From positions 434,001 through 498,000 of the forward strand of contig OAPG01000002.1 in NCBI GenBank assembly GCA_900208305.1: DNA of 64,000 nucleotides. The letters run 5' to 3'. A program made the position numbers and the translations under genes. Below the pieces are notes generated by a model, which was given only the letters and a program-made list of their open reading frames with translations, was not told the DNA's origin and did no database searches. The DNA is from Melanopsichium pennsylvanicum. Its lineage: Eukaryota; Basidiomycota; Ustilaginomycetes; Ustilaginales. This document shows positions 1 through 10,053 of the stretch, one piece after another; positions within the stretch are counted from its first letter, which is position 1, and every line of letters begins with the position of its first letter.

Positions 1-586
1 TGCTCTCGCATGGTCAGGTCGAGATAATCTTTGCTGTCTTCCGGCAACAGCGAGCTGCAGTCGTAACCTGTTTCTTCGAGGACTTCCCGGATAGCGCAGT
101 CGCGCTCGGGCTCATTCTGGTTGATCTTGCCCTTTGGAAAACCCCATGCAGCTGAAGACTTCCAACCTTTGACCAGAAGACACTTGTTCCAGTCTTCGGC
201 AAGCAGGATCGCACCGCAGACGGGAACGCGGGTTTTGTATTTGAGGAATTCGTCGAAAGCAGCCTCAAGGTCTTGCTGGCCGCTGCCGCCAGTGATGTAC
301 TGTTGGATGAGAGGAACGATCATGGATGCGGTGTGCAGGAGGTAGGAAGAAAAGCGGCGCAATCCCAGAGATGGGAGAGGCGGATTCAGCGGTCGAAGGA
401 AGTCCTCGTAGAACCAGTGGGCTTGCTCGACTTGAAAGCAGATGCGCTCGATACTCGAAAGCTCGTCGGATGGAAGGTTGACGATGAACCGACTGCTGAG
501 GTCCTCCAGCGTCTCTGCAAATGTTAGACCTTTGTAGGCAGCTAGAGGGTCCCGTTCAAGTACGCTCGTGCTCGCCTCTGCTGGAG
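1..586 (-). CDS. DCP2: mRNA-decapping enzyme Dcp2, N-terminal part (truncated by window edge)
   Basis: Catalytic subunit of the cytoplasmic decapping complex, which removes the m7G cap in 5'-3' mRNA decay. The reverse-strand exon encodes the Dcp2 regulatory box A (FIVNLPSDELSSIERICF, then QAHWFYEDFLRPL) followed by the Nudix fold. The Nudix box lies at about 63-131 and reads GKINQNEPERDCAIREV then LEETGYD, fitting GX5EX7REUXEEXGU. Box B and the C-terminal tail lie beyond the left edge. The exon begins at a TTTGCAG acceptor (phase 1). A possible first coding exon is 790-856, starting MKAAWYLISG and ending at a GTAAGC donor in matching phase; this 5' exon is tentative. Family assignment is firm. 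Confidence 0.9.
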
Positions 587-852
587 CTGCAAATAGGGAT
601 ATCAACAAGAGGAACAGAAATCGATGTCAGCGTGGGCCGCTGGCTCGAAGGCAGTCGGCCAAGGCCAAAAGTAAATGATTGAAAAGGAGGCGAGTTGTCC
701 GGTCCAGACGGCATAGAGCTACTGAGTGGATGCGCCGAGGTGAAACGAAATGTGCATATGGTAGAAAACTAGAAGCACTTTGTGCTTACCCTTTTTGCTG
801 ATCCGAGTCACGCACCGAAATTTCGCCCCGCTAATCAGATACCAAGCAGCCT

Positions 853-1631
853 TCATCCTCGCCTTGTGCGCCAAACTGACAACGTGTTGAGGTGGGACGG
901 AAGGGGAAAGGGGATGTATCAAAGGCATTGCCAATCGAAAGAGTGTGACTTACCTCCTTTAAAGCCTCGGTCGCCGCCTGTGATCTCGGGTGTGATCCAT
1001 GAGCCGTCTGTGCAGGGGTGAAAGGGTCGAGTCAGCACGTGCTTGTTCACAGCAAGCAAGCAAGGGTGAGTGTCACTTACAGAAGTCGCCTTCTTGGGCC
1101 TGAACTTCGTCGTCGTCAACCATCTGTTCGTGGTAAAATCGGCGTTAAAGTGGAGTGAGGGGCGTCAGATTTATATCACCTTGGCAAGTGTGGAAGCTGG
1201 GTTCCAAAACGCACGCATTTCCACTGTCCAAGACGCTCAGGGTCGGTCTGGCTGGATGCGTAGAAGCAAAGGTAGTCCTTGACCGATGCGAAAGTGGGAG
1301 TTGGCTGAGGGTACGACCAGATGCGGCCAGTGACGACGGGCCCTTGATCCTTGCTGAACTGAAGGTCGTGATATGATGCCATACCCTTCCACTCGCACAT
1401 GGTTTTTCGGGCCTTGGAAGGTTTGATGAGGTCCATCTTGACGCTGCTAGGCGGAAAGTAGTAGGTGGGAGGGTGGGAAGTCTCAAGTACACGGTAACCC
1501 TCGGTGGTCTCAGCAATGACGAGCTCTTGCTTGGATGGTGTGATCCAAATGACTCTCAGCCTAGATGAGGTACGCTGAAGCGCTGGTGGCCTGGGATAGT
1601 TCCAAACCTGAGATGGTGTCCATGCAAACAT
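853..1631 (-). CDS. DUF427 (NTP_transf_9) domain protein, four exons
   Basis: Small single-domain protein of the DUF427 family, common in bacteria and fungi, with no settled reaction. Exon 1 is 1215-1631 (ATG at 1631; starts MFAWTPSQVWNYPRPP and carries the family signature CEWKGMASYHDL and WSYPQPTPTFASVKDYLCFY). Exon 2 is 1081-1123 (MVDDDEVQAQEGDF). Exon 3 is 954-1007 (YGSWITPEITGGDRGFKG). All three join in frame at GT/AG sites and reproduce the normal domain order. The last exon is uncertain: a TTGTCAG acceptor at 876 gives a short tail ending at 853 (178 aa in total), but other acceptors downstream are possible. The usual ending with GTxGW is not evident. The exon 1 donor (GTGCGT) is a good match but not proven. 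Confidence 0.75.
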
Positions 1632-2414
1632 AGTCAGTCAGAAGCGGTGTCAGTTACGGGCTGCAGTCAGAAAGGTCGTCGCAATTTCTCACATTTTCCT
1701 TGGGCCGCGGAAGCATAACAGGCAAGCATATGTTTCGATGAGTAGGTCGCGGGGAGTAGTTTCTTTGATGGTGTTGGTGTTGAAAGAGTTGGTCGTAGTG
1801 TGTTGGACATTGAGGGCAGGCCCTCACACAGGCGAGGCTCAGTGTGTGCCTTTCCCCGCGCGCGTCTTACTAGACTCGAAGTGGAGTCGATCCACATTTG
1901 CGATCGGGCACATACGACAGGATATTTATCGATTTGGTCTGCCGACAGTAACCCGAGTTACTTCTGATCGGGCAGTACACTCCCTGCGTCGAAACATTCA
2001 TAGGTTCACAGATTGTCAGTATGAATCACCGACAATCCTTATACAGCCACAATCCCTTGTAAAATGAGATACGAACGCACAAACATTGGCGGGCATTGCT
2101 GACGTGAGGGAAGATACCAACTGTATGCAAATGAAAAATGCGACATTGAGACACGACACCGAGATTGAGGCATAGGGGCCGACGATCGACAAGTGCTGAA
2201 GACATGACGTAAGAAAGAGCAACAGGAACGAGCAGAGAGTCATCTATTGATCAGCATCCTGAAGATGTCATTGAAAACATGCAGGGAGATCGAAATGTTC
2301 TACTGAGGATGAGGTTGCTGCTATGGACATGAGGAGGATCTGCGCTCAACTCTGAAAGGAGCGACGAGAAGGGCCACGTGAGCAAGGTGGCTAAAAGCTT
2401 GATGCCGAAGCCAT
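1632..2414. other. intergenic, no gene seen
   Basis: This stretch holds the upstream region of the DUF427 gene and the 3' flank of the secreted glycoprotein gene. I found no ORF with a recognisable domain or convincing coding pattern and no RNA gene. Confidence 0.5.
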
Positions 2415-3287
2415 TTAAGGCTCCTCCTCCCACTCGGGCGATCGCTTGACCTGAGTGGCCATGACGGATCGCTTCGAGGGGGTCTTAATGGCAGCGCCGT
2501 TCGAGATCGAGGGGTAGTATCGGCAGTTGGAGCTCGCGCCAGCGGGCTGAGCGGCAGGAGTAGGATTGACGCCCTGGTACCAGGTGGAGCCCGAGTAGAC
2601 ACCAGGCCACTGACCCTCAACACCGTCGCACTGCTCAAAGACACCTCGGTCGTAGTTGGCAGGCTCGTTCCACTCACAACCCATGACGTCGTAAATGTGA
2701 GGGCACCACTCTTTAGCCCAGGGGCCGGAACGGCAGGCACGGAAGCAGTACTCGGTGGCGGACATGAAGTTCTGCCACTCGGGAAGCTGCTCCCAGTTGC
2801 CAGTGTAGGCACGGGTGAAAACCTGACCACCGACCGGGTTACCGGAGCCAGTAGCGCCGTGAGGGTCAAGCTCTCCACCCTCGTCACCAGCGCGGATGTG
2901 GATCTTGGTGAAGTCACCGGTACCAGTGATCTGGACGAAGGAGGGGGTCTTGAGGAAGTGAGCGCCGTGGATAGTGCCGTCGGGAATGAGACGGGTACCG
3001 TAACCAGACTTCATGCAGTAAGCGACCATGACAGCCTCAAGGTCACCGACAGTATCATAAGTTTTGGTGTTAGGAGGACCCCAGAGACAGAAGTCCTTGA
3101 CCGAGTTGATGAAGACGTTCTGGCACTTGGCCTTGGCGTTGGTAGCACCGTATCGCTGCTGACAGTCGTTGTAGCCGGTCTGACCACCTTGAGCGTCGGT
3201 CTTGGCGGGCATGTTAGCAGGGTCGTAGCCGGCGGAGACGGCAAGAACACCGGCGACAAGAGCAAGGAAAGCAGATTTGGTGAACAT
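2415..3287 (-). CDS. secreted macrofage-activating-glycoprotein-like protein
   Basis: A 290-residue intronless ORF with an ATG at 3287 and a clear signal peptide (MFTKSAFLALVAGVLAVSAG). The body matches the basidiomycete family annotated as macrofage activating glycoprotein: DFCLWGPP, TVGDLEAVMVAYC, GTRLIPDGTIHGAHFLKTP, VQITGTGDFTKIHI, GDEGGELDPHGATGSGNP, then a Cys-rich part (EYCFRACRSG, CPHIYDVMGCEWN, FEQCDGVEGQWPGVY). Many paired cysteines suit an extracellular disulphide-bonded protein. The C-terminus has dibasic KR sites (TPSKRS, VKRSPEWEEEP), possible Kex2-type cleavage points. Molecular function is unknown. The upstream side is strongly pyrimidine-rich on the coding strand, as is common before highly expressed fungal genes. 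Confidence 0.85.
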   Translation of the reverse strand: MFTKSAFLALVAGVLAVSAGYDPANMPAKTDAQGGQTGYNDCQQRYGATNAKAKCQNVFINSVKDFCLWGPPNTKTYDTVGDLEAVMVAYCMKSGYGTRLIPDGTIHGAHFLKTPSFVQITGTGDFTKIHIRAGDEGGELDPHGATGSGNPVGGQVFTRAYTGNWEQLPEWQNFMSATEYCFRACRSGPWAKEWCPHIYDVMGCEWNEPANYDRGVFEQCDGVEGQWPGVYSGSTWYQGVNPTPAAQPAGASSNCRYYPSISNGAAIKTPSKRSVMATQVKRSPEWEEEP

Positions 3288-6200
3288 GATGTTATCAAAG
3301 GCAGATGAAGATGGCTGAAGAAAGAAACAAAGGAATGTGATGTGTCTGTAGAAGTGGGGACAGTGGAAGAGAACTGGGGGAGGAGGGTAAGCCGGTGGGA
3401 TGGGGAAGGAGGAGTGGGGACGATGGTAGCGGTGAAGAAAGAGGAAGGGGAGGAAGTAGATTCAAGTTGATGGACGGGTGAGGGATGTGGGACGAGGGTT
3501 GGCGCTTTTGAGGATCTCAGACCAACGAAAGGGGGAGACCCCACCAACACACTAGAAAAGGCACAAGCAAAAGAAGTGTTGATTCTGAGACAGGACCATG
3601 GAAGCTGCCTAGACAAGCGGGACAAGTGACAGAGAAAAAGGGGCGTGCACCGCGCAGTCAAACTGGAATGGCAGTCCAACACATTGGCATTGAGCCTCAA
3701 TCCTGAGCCTCAATCCTAAGCTAGGAGGCATGACAAGCAACGCAAGAAAGTGGAAGGATCTTGGCCGACGAACTCTGAGCAGCAGCAGGCAGCAATATCA
3801 ACACAACAGGGACATAAACCTACAGTACCGGCGGAGTCAAAATCAGTGTTGATCCGTAGGCGCAGCAGATCAATGCGAATCAGTCAGAGGCGCGAAACGG
3901 ACCAAAGGCAAAAGAGCCCGCAGCACCGAGCGGTCGTGGATGCCGAGTGGTGACAATGCACTTGGCGCACCTAGTGTGCATTAAGTTAAGTTCTTGGGGA
4001 TGCCACAAAGCCAAACTAAGGAAGCACCGCAGCAATGCATGGCAGCGAAATTTGTGATTTTGGTGGGTTTTGAGCATTCTCCCTCTCACAATTGTACAAG
4101 GTGAAAACCAACCTACAGTACCAGGCGCATGGCCTCAGAATTCGACACACGCGCTGGATCTAAACGCGCGCAGTTTAGCTGCAGATCAGCTGCATCGTCA
4201 AGCCCGACCCCTACTTTTCTCATCATTCCGTTGTACCTCCCAACTCTTGTACCCTTGGGTTCAAACCTCTTGCAAAGTGTAGGTTCGTCTCGTCTGGCTG
4301 GGTTGGTCATCGGGAACTCTTGAATGGATAGCTTGGAACTCACCGCATCTCTCGTATCCGCTTGCCTTGTGAGGTCTACGATCTCCACAAAGAGCCGCCG
4401 CTTCACAATCAAGGGGGAAGTCGTACGTCGGAGCCTTCCGGTTGTGTGCAAAGCATCCATGCAGCGTGTGTTGACACGCGAAATTGATGGTCAAGTGATA
4501 TAAGAGCTGACTGGTCTCGGTGTTCCGGGCCAAGAGCTTGGGCCTTGCATGTCCGGTGATCGCATGCATCCACCAGCTCAAGCTCAAGTTGACGCAGCCA
4601 GGTTGAGCGCCTTACTGCGCCCTTTAGAACCAGAAGTGGCTTGACAGCGTAAGTGAGGGCGCCCACCAGGGCATTGGGCCAGGTGGGCTCGAACCATGAT
4701 ACTATAGTCGCTCGCAACGCAGGAGCGACTCCCTTTGTGCATCTTGGTCGTGATCATCAGATTATTAAACCGCGTGTTTCCACGCGAAACCTTAGGGGTT
4801 GCGGGACAGCGTGGGCAAAGCCATCGAGTTCCAAGCGAGGAAAATCCGCAAGGTTAGTGGTGTCTGTTTTGCGTACCAAAATGTGACTTAAACGAGAGAA
4901 AAGTCGAAGGATCGTGTGTTGACAGCGAAAGAGCTCGGCTGCGAGGAAGATCAACAGTGCAGCTCTGTGAGACACGGCTGTTCATGGCTGAGCGTCAGGT
5001 CTGCACACCTCCCTCGCAGAGAAAATTTGCTGTACTGTTCAGTGCCTCTTCTTTAGAAAGTGGACGCAATGGTCCAGCAGTCTCGGTGTAGTTTTCAGCT
5101 ACTGTGCTCTGTTGTTGTGAGTCGGTGGACTGCTATTATTTTCACAGTTTACTGCAGGGTTCTTCTTCCGTAGTCGTTTTAGCAAGGACAGCTGTCAGTG
5201 TTCTCACATCAACTCAAGAGGCGACGTCGATGTTGTTCCTACCGAGCTTTTGCGTTGCCGCGTCATCACAGGTTTCGATGGTCGGTGACCTGTAGTGCTG
5301 TCGGAATCTTGTCAGCTTCGTCTGTTTCCAGAAGATAATATCGAACACTCGACTGTGGGCGCATGCACATCGAAAGTGATCTGGATCGCAATCTATTCCA
5401 GAAATAGCGTCCCGAAGTCATTTGGACTCACAGTCGCAGCTGTGCCATACCGTGGTACGTAGTCTCTGTTGATCCTGTGTCACGGTCAAGCTCAGAATGA
5501 GGTGAAAATTGGCCGGATTCCAAGGAAGCAATGCGTGTGCGAGCGAGGTTGATGTAGGTACACCAAGGCTGACTAAGCGTGTGTCACGTGCTTTGGTCAG
5601 ATACAGAGCGTGATGTCCTGCCTTGCTTGTGAAGGAGATCGGCGGTCGAATTGTGCTCTGTCTTATCGTCCGATCCGAGGGCGAGGGCTTGTGAGTCAGT
5701 GTGAATTGCCCGGCATCTCAGTAATGCAGATGTCCCTGTGCTGTCGAGTTGAGGGGGGCACGAGACCCGAATAATGTCGGGGCGGATCGGTCAGCTCCTT
5801 CCCCCATCGGGTGGGTAAAAGCTTTCATGTGATTTTTGTACCCTAATTGCAGAGCCTTTTTAGCTGGCCCTGTTTTTTCTACCTTTTCAGCGATCTTCTT
5901 CCTGTGGTTGCGACTGATCCCGAGTTTATTTCAAGGAAGCCAGCCCACAGTTTATTCCGAGTTGTGCGTCATCCGGATATAACAAACGAAAAAACCGCCA
6001 GACAGCAGGTGCAGGTTCCTGCATCGACGCATTCTAACAAACGACGACCACGAGCACGCCATCGCTGGAAATTAGCTCACCCACCGTTGCACGGCAACAT
6101 TGAATTACTCCGAACACTGTTATCGACAGCGATAGTCGAAGGCCGAAGGAAAAAGCGTCGTCGACGCAAAGGAAATGCTGCTCGCTGGCTGGCGTTCGCC

Positions 6201-6826
6201 AATAAAATCGGAACCTGTTGATATCTGACCACGCAGCAGAGAGAAGAAAGCGAATTTTGCTCTCGGCGGCAAATTGATCGGCATTGCCAAGCATGTGTTG
6301 GGAGTCTGTCTGCGTTTAACCACAAAGCCCGATCCAAACGGTCGCGAAATTTTCGGATGGACAGCTAAAAACCAACAGCCGAGAGTGAAAATTCCTAAGA
6401 GGCTGCAGCGGACCCTGTTGCCTGTATTTTTGCTGCCTCGGCTGAACTGACTTGGTCACTCCCACACGCCAGGCTGAGTGGAATGGTCAAGGGACGCTGC
6501 CCAGGCGCACCATCCTATTCATCCACCGACTCCACGCTAAGCGCCAAAAAAATGCTGCGATGCGAGATTGACAAAGAAGACGAGTCGCTTGCGTGATTTT
6601 TTTGTCCTGTCCAACACATTAAGCGTAGGCTGTCCGCTTGTCATCCGTTGACGTTGCTAGTCTACTCTCTCTATCCTGTTCCTAGCTCCACACTGGCTCT
6701 CAACCGACGTACACTTTGAGCCAGACCAGAATACATCGAGCAATAGCTCCCTCGTCTCTACCTTCTTCACCATACCATCATTTCGAACAACCTCGGCCGC
6801 CTCCGCATAACCTTTGCTCGCTCAAG
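3288..6826. other. 3.5 kb gene-less region
   Basis: The left part (to about 3500) is the CT-rich leader of the secreted glycoprotein gene and the right part is the CYS3 promoter. Between them no ORF shows a recognisable domain; the longest open frames lack ATG starts or family resemblance. The stretch holds a direct repeat of GAGCCTCAATCCT at about 3691-3716, two copies of AACCTACAGTACC (near 3818 and 4113), and several short perfect hairpins between 4464 and 4786 that are listed separately. Confidence 0.5.
4464..4930. repeat. cluster of short hairpins with related GCGTGT/ACACGC cores
   Basis: Four perfect inverted repeats lie close together: GCGTGT/ACACGC with a 4-base loop (4464-4479), GCCCACC/GGTGGGC with a 14-base loop (4661-4688), AGTCGCTC/GAGCGACT with a 9-base loop (4706-4730), and CGCGTG/CACGCG with a 4-base loop (4771-4786). 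The first and last have similar cores, each followed by AAA. A decayed copy of the first, CGTGTGTTGACAGCGAAA, sits at 4913-4930. I see no ORF or terminal repeats around them, so their nature (ncRNA, remnant element, protein-binding palindromes or chance) is open. Confidence 0.4.
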
Positions 6827-8119
6827 ATGACGGTCTCCACAACTAAAGGTGCCCACAATGGCCGCGGCGATGCCAACTCCTCTGTTGGATTCTCGACCAA
6901 GGCTATCCACGTAGGCTCCGAGCCCAATCCAGCTACCGGCGCTGTTATCCCACCCATCAGTCTGAGCTCAACATTCGCTCAGGACGGTATCGGTAACCAC
7001 AAGGGCTACGAGTACTCTCGATCCGGCAACCCAAACCGTGACTCGTTTGAGCGTGCTGTTGCTGCCCTCGAAGGCGGTAGCCGCGGTCTTTCCTTCTCTT
7101 CCGGTTCGGCCGTCACTGCCACTGTGCTCAACTCAATGCCTTCCGGATCGCACGTCGTCAGCGTCAACGACGTATACGGCGGTACCTATCGCTACTTTAC
7201 CAAAGTGGCCACCGTTTCTCAGGGCATCCAGACCAGTTTCGTCGAGATGGACGGTCCCGAGGCCGAAGTCAGCGAACGCATCAATGCAGCCATCCGCAAC
7301 GAGACCTCGCTCGTCTGGATCGAAACCCCCACCAACCCTACCCTACGTGTCATCGACATCCCCCTCATCGTCAAGCTCGTCCGCAACCACCCCAGCGCTA
7401 GCAAGCACATCAAGATCGTCGTTGACAACACCTTCATGAGCCCGTGGTTCCAGAACCCCATTGCGCAAGGTGCCGATCTTGTCATGCACAGTGTCACAAA
7501 GTACCTTAATGGTCACAGTGATGTCGTTATGGGTGTTGCCGTCACCAACGACGAGGCTTGGGCCGACCGCCTCGCTTTCCTCCAAAACAGCATCGGTGCC
7601 GTCCCATCACCTTTCGACTGCTGGCTTGCCCTTCGTGGTCTCAAGACGCTCTCACTCCGCATGAAGGCACACGGCGAATCGGCTCTTGCCATTGCTCAGT
7701 TCCTCGAGGCACACCCTTCCATAGAGACCGTCATTTACCCCGGTCTTCCATCACATTCTGGCCACGAGATCGCCCGACGACAAATCACCAAGCGTGCTGC
7801 AGCTGCCGGTCCCACTGACTCCAACGGCGCCTTCGCCTACGGCGGTATGATCTCGTTCCGCATCAAATCTGACCCTGCAGATGACGAACCTGCAGACAAG
7901 CTCCTCTCCAACCTCAACGTGTTCACGCTCGCCGAGTCTCTGGGTGGTGTGGAGAGTTTGATCGAGCTTCCATCCAAGATGACCCACGGCTCTGTAGCGC
8001 TCGAGGACAGGATCAAGATCGGTATCGGCCACAACCTAATCCGTGTCAGTGTGGGGATCGAAGACACTGCCGATCTCATTAAGGATCTCGAGCGCGGTCT
8101 CAAGGCCGCTGGTCTCTGA
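6827..8119 (+). CDS. CYS3: cystathionine gamma-lyase
   Basis: PLP enzyme of reverse transsulfuration that cleaves cystathionine to cysteine, ammonia and 2-oxobutyrate in the cytosol. The first in-frame ATG (6827) gives 430 residues; the open frame upstream has no ATG. Motifs follow yeast Cys3 closely: TKAIHVGSEPNP, YEYSRSGNPNRDSFERAVAA, LSFSSGSAVTATV, SVNDVYGGTYRYFTKV, WIETPTNPT, VVDNTFMSPWF, the PLP lysine at K225 in HSVTKYLNGHSDVV, FTLAESLGGVESL and IRVSVGIEDT near the C-terminus. Length is slightly above yeast Cys3 owing to a short N-terminal extension and an insert near residues 320-345. The yeast-like SAVTATVLNSMPSGSHVVS segment favours the lyase over cystathionine gamma-synthase. Confidence 0.95.
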   Translation: MTVSTTKGAHNGRGDANSSVGFSTKAIHVGSEPNPATGAVIPPISLSSTFAQDGIGNHKGYEYSRSGNPNRDSFERAVAALEGGSRGLSFSSGSAVTATVLNSMPSGSHVVSVNDVYGGTYRYFTKVATVSQGIQTSFVEMDGPEAEVSERINAAIRNETSLVWIETPTNPTLRVIDIPLIVKLVRNHPSASKHIKIVVDNTFMSPWFQNPIAQGADLVMHSVTKYLNGHSDVVMGVAVTNDEAWADRLAFLQNSIGAVPSPFDCWLALRGLKTLSLRMKAHGESALAIAQFLEAHPSIETVIYPGLPSHSGHEIARRQITKRAAAAGPTDSNGAFAYGGMISFRIKSDPADDEPADKLLSNLNVFTLAESLGGVESLIELPSKMTHGSVALEDRIKIGIGHNLIRVSVGIEDTADLIKDLERGLKAAGL

Positions 8120-8770
8120 TCGGCATGATAATCGCGATTTTGTGTGTACTGAGTACAGTCAAGATGATAGATGCCCAATCGCCTCTATAGATTCCCCCTT
8201 GTCAATGTTTCGTTCACGGGTTTGGCAACTCATACCATGTTAACAGCAGCACTTGATGGTTGTGCTACGTTCACATTTCGATGTAATTCTTCGGTCGTAC
8301 TGTCTGTCATCAAGAAATATCCCCTTCAGTTTTGCTACCATTAAATTGAATACACCTTTGCTGCCTTGCGATGGTCGCTAGGATGACATTTGGACGATGC
8401 TGTTTTTAGCCACGCGCTGCCGCCCAAAAAAAAAAACGGTGATGTCACAAAATCTGGCTTCCCCGCCTCCACAAGCGAGTGCCAAAAATTCGCATGCAAG
8501 AGGGCTGCATCCGATGACCAAGATTCTTCTTGCTCTCTTCTGAGCTCAGCCGAGGTGTAGCATTCTGAGATCTCTGCCTGACCGATTGACCGTCTAGCAG
8601 ACTGTGCTACCTGCACCAACCTGTCAATCATCATCCTGACCTCTTTCACACCACAACATCTATAACGGACGACCATTCGGACTACCACCTGCATTCAAAA
8701 GCACCCAAACAGCCGGAACACCCTCGTTCGAACTACACTTTCTATCTTCCAACTGTCTCTAGCAGCAATA
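8120..8770. other. intergenic, CYS3 3' flank and next promoter
   Basis: No gene is seen. A run of ten A (about 8428-8437) lies near the middle, and the last 100 bases are the leader of the downstream mitochondrial protein gene. Confidence 0.5.
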
Positions 8771-9850
8771 ATGCAGCGATCCTTCTCGACGACGGCCAGC
8801 AGAGCGTGTGCTTTGGGTGACCAGCGTGTTGCCTCTCGCGTACCCCGACTTGCGTCCAAGCTTCCAATTAACGCATCCGGAGCATATGTCGCATCGCCTT
8901 CCAGCAGCTTTGCTCTTCTCAGCTCCACGTCGACCAAGATCTACGCAACTAGACGCAGCATCGCTGAGGCCTTTGGCATGCTAGCTGGCTCCACGGCCTC
9001 GGCTCGCACTGGCTTGCGCACTCGCCATGCCTCCACTTGGTCTCTTTCAGTCGGTGGCATCTCTCGATCCTTCTCGAGCACCAGCTCGACCCAAGACCTC
9101 AAGCAGAGTGCCCAAGACAAGCTCGTAGAAGAGGGCAAGAAATTTGCAAAGGAGAAGGTGTCCCAGACACTTAGTGGCGAAGAGGTCAAGCAGCAGGCCA
9201 AGAACGCCTCCTCCTCAACTAGCAAGATCCTGTTCGGCGCACTTGCCGTCGTCGGTGCCGCCTACATGCTCATGGGTGGTCAGGCACATGCTGAAGAAGC
9301 ACGAAAGTCTGAAGATAAAAAAGATGGCGCTGGACCCAAGTACTCGAAAGACGAGGTGAGTCTCCTATGTCTCGTCGGCCCCCCCCTCTCTGGCAAGACC
9401 ACTCAAGCTAAACGCCTCCTGAATCGCTTCTCTTCCGAATTGGACGACGTGATTTCTCCTACATGTTTCGAAGAACTCTCCTCGATCCTAGCCTCCAGTG
9501 CCTCGGGCAGGAAGCGCGTCTCTTTGATTCTGGACGACTTCCCAAATACGCTCGAAGAGGCCCAGCGCATCGAAGAGGAAATCGTGCCCATCTTTTGCTT
9601 TTCCTTTTACGACCTTCCGCTGAAAGATTTCGAAAAGAGGCTGCCCAAGTCAACCAAGGACGAAAGGAGCAAGAAGCTGGACGAGTTCAAGAAGTACACA
9701 GAAAAGCTGGAACCCCTGGTGAAAAAGTACAGGGATCAGGGTAACATCTATGAGATCAGCGCAGATTGGGACAGCGCCGATGAGGTGTGGGAACAGGTCG
9801 AAGCCAAGACCGAGCAGATTTTGGAGCTTAGGGAGAGGGGGGATCTCTGA
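8771..9850 (+). CDS. mitochondrial membrane protein with degenerate adenylate-kinase-like domain
   Basis: A 359-residue intronless protein from the ATG at 8771. The N-terminal ~110 residues are rich in R, S and A and nearly free of acid (MQRSFSTTASRAC), typical of a mitochondrial presequence. A membrane span follows at about 152-170 (ILFGALAVVGAAYMLMGG). The C-terminal half is an adenylate/UMP-CMP kinase fold: P-loop GPPLSGKTTQAKRL at about 203-216, LILDDFPNTLEEAQ near 251-264 (normally LLDGFPRT), and a family-like C-terminus (KYTEKLEPLVKKYRDQGN, then DSADEVWEQV). The NMP-binding segment is much shortened, the DGFPR arginine is replaced by N, and the LID is not evident. I infer a tethered nucleotide-binding or pseudokinase-like protein; catalysis is doubtful. 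Confidence 0.75.
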   Translation: MQRSFSTTASRACALGDQRVASRVPRLASKLPINASGAYVASPSSSFALLSSTSTKIYATRRSIAEAFGMLAGSTASARTGLRTRHASTWSLSVGGISRSFSSTSSTQDLKQSAQDKLVEEGKKFAKEKVSQTLSGEEVKQQAKNASSSTSKILFGALAVVGAAYMLMGGQAHAEEARKSEDKKDGAGPKYSKDEVSLLCLVGPPLSGKTTQAKRLLNRFSSELDDVISPTCFEELSSILASSASGRKRVSLILDDFPNTLEEAQRIEEEIVPIFCFSFYDLPLKDFEKRLPKSTKDERSKKLDEFKKYTEKLEPLVKKYRDQGNIYEISADWDSADEVWEQVEAKTEQILELRERGDL

Positions 9851-10053
9851 GTCGCCTCTCAAGCATCACGAAATTCATGTAATAACATAAATTCGCATCG
9901 TTGCCGTAACAGTTTCTCGCAAAGTTCCGTTTCGTTCATGACTTGTCCACTGCCAAATCGCATCGTAGGTTCTTTGTTCCTCATGCATCTTATGCAAAGT
10001 GTATGCCATTGCAATGTCTCTTCATCGTACCCAAACATGCTCGCAAACGTAGT

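Noticed and set aside
2697..3308. 203-codon open frame antisense to the secreted glycoprotein
   Set aside because: Same reason: reverse-strand shadow with no family match, while the sense frame has a signal peptide and family motifs.
4682..4700. tRNA gene suggested by GGTTCGAGCCC on the reverse strand
   Set aside because: No acceptor stem pairs with the 3' flank and two of five T-stem pairs fail, so it is not a functional tRNA.
5847..6221. 124-codon frame starting like a signal peptide
   Set aside because: It begins at TTG, not ATG, has no upstream splice site that would supply a start, and the remainder is very basic with no recognisable fold.
9355..9362. GTGAGT splice donor within the kinase-like gene
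   Set aside because: The frame is continuous across it and the following residues form the first strand and P-loop of the kinase fold, so splicing here would destroy the domain.
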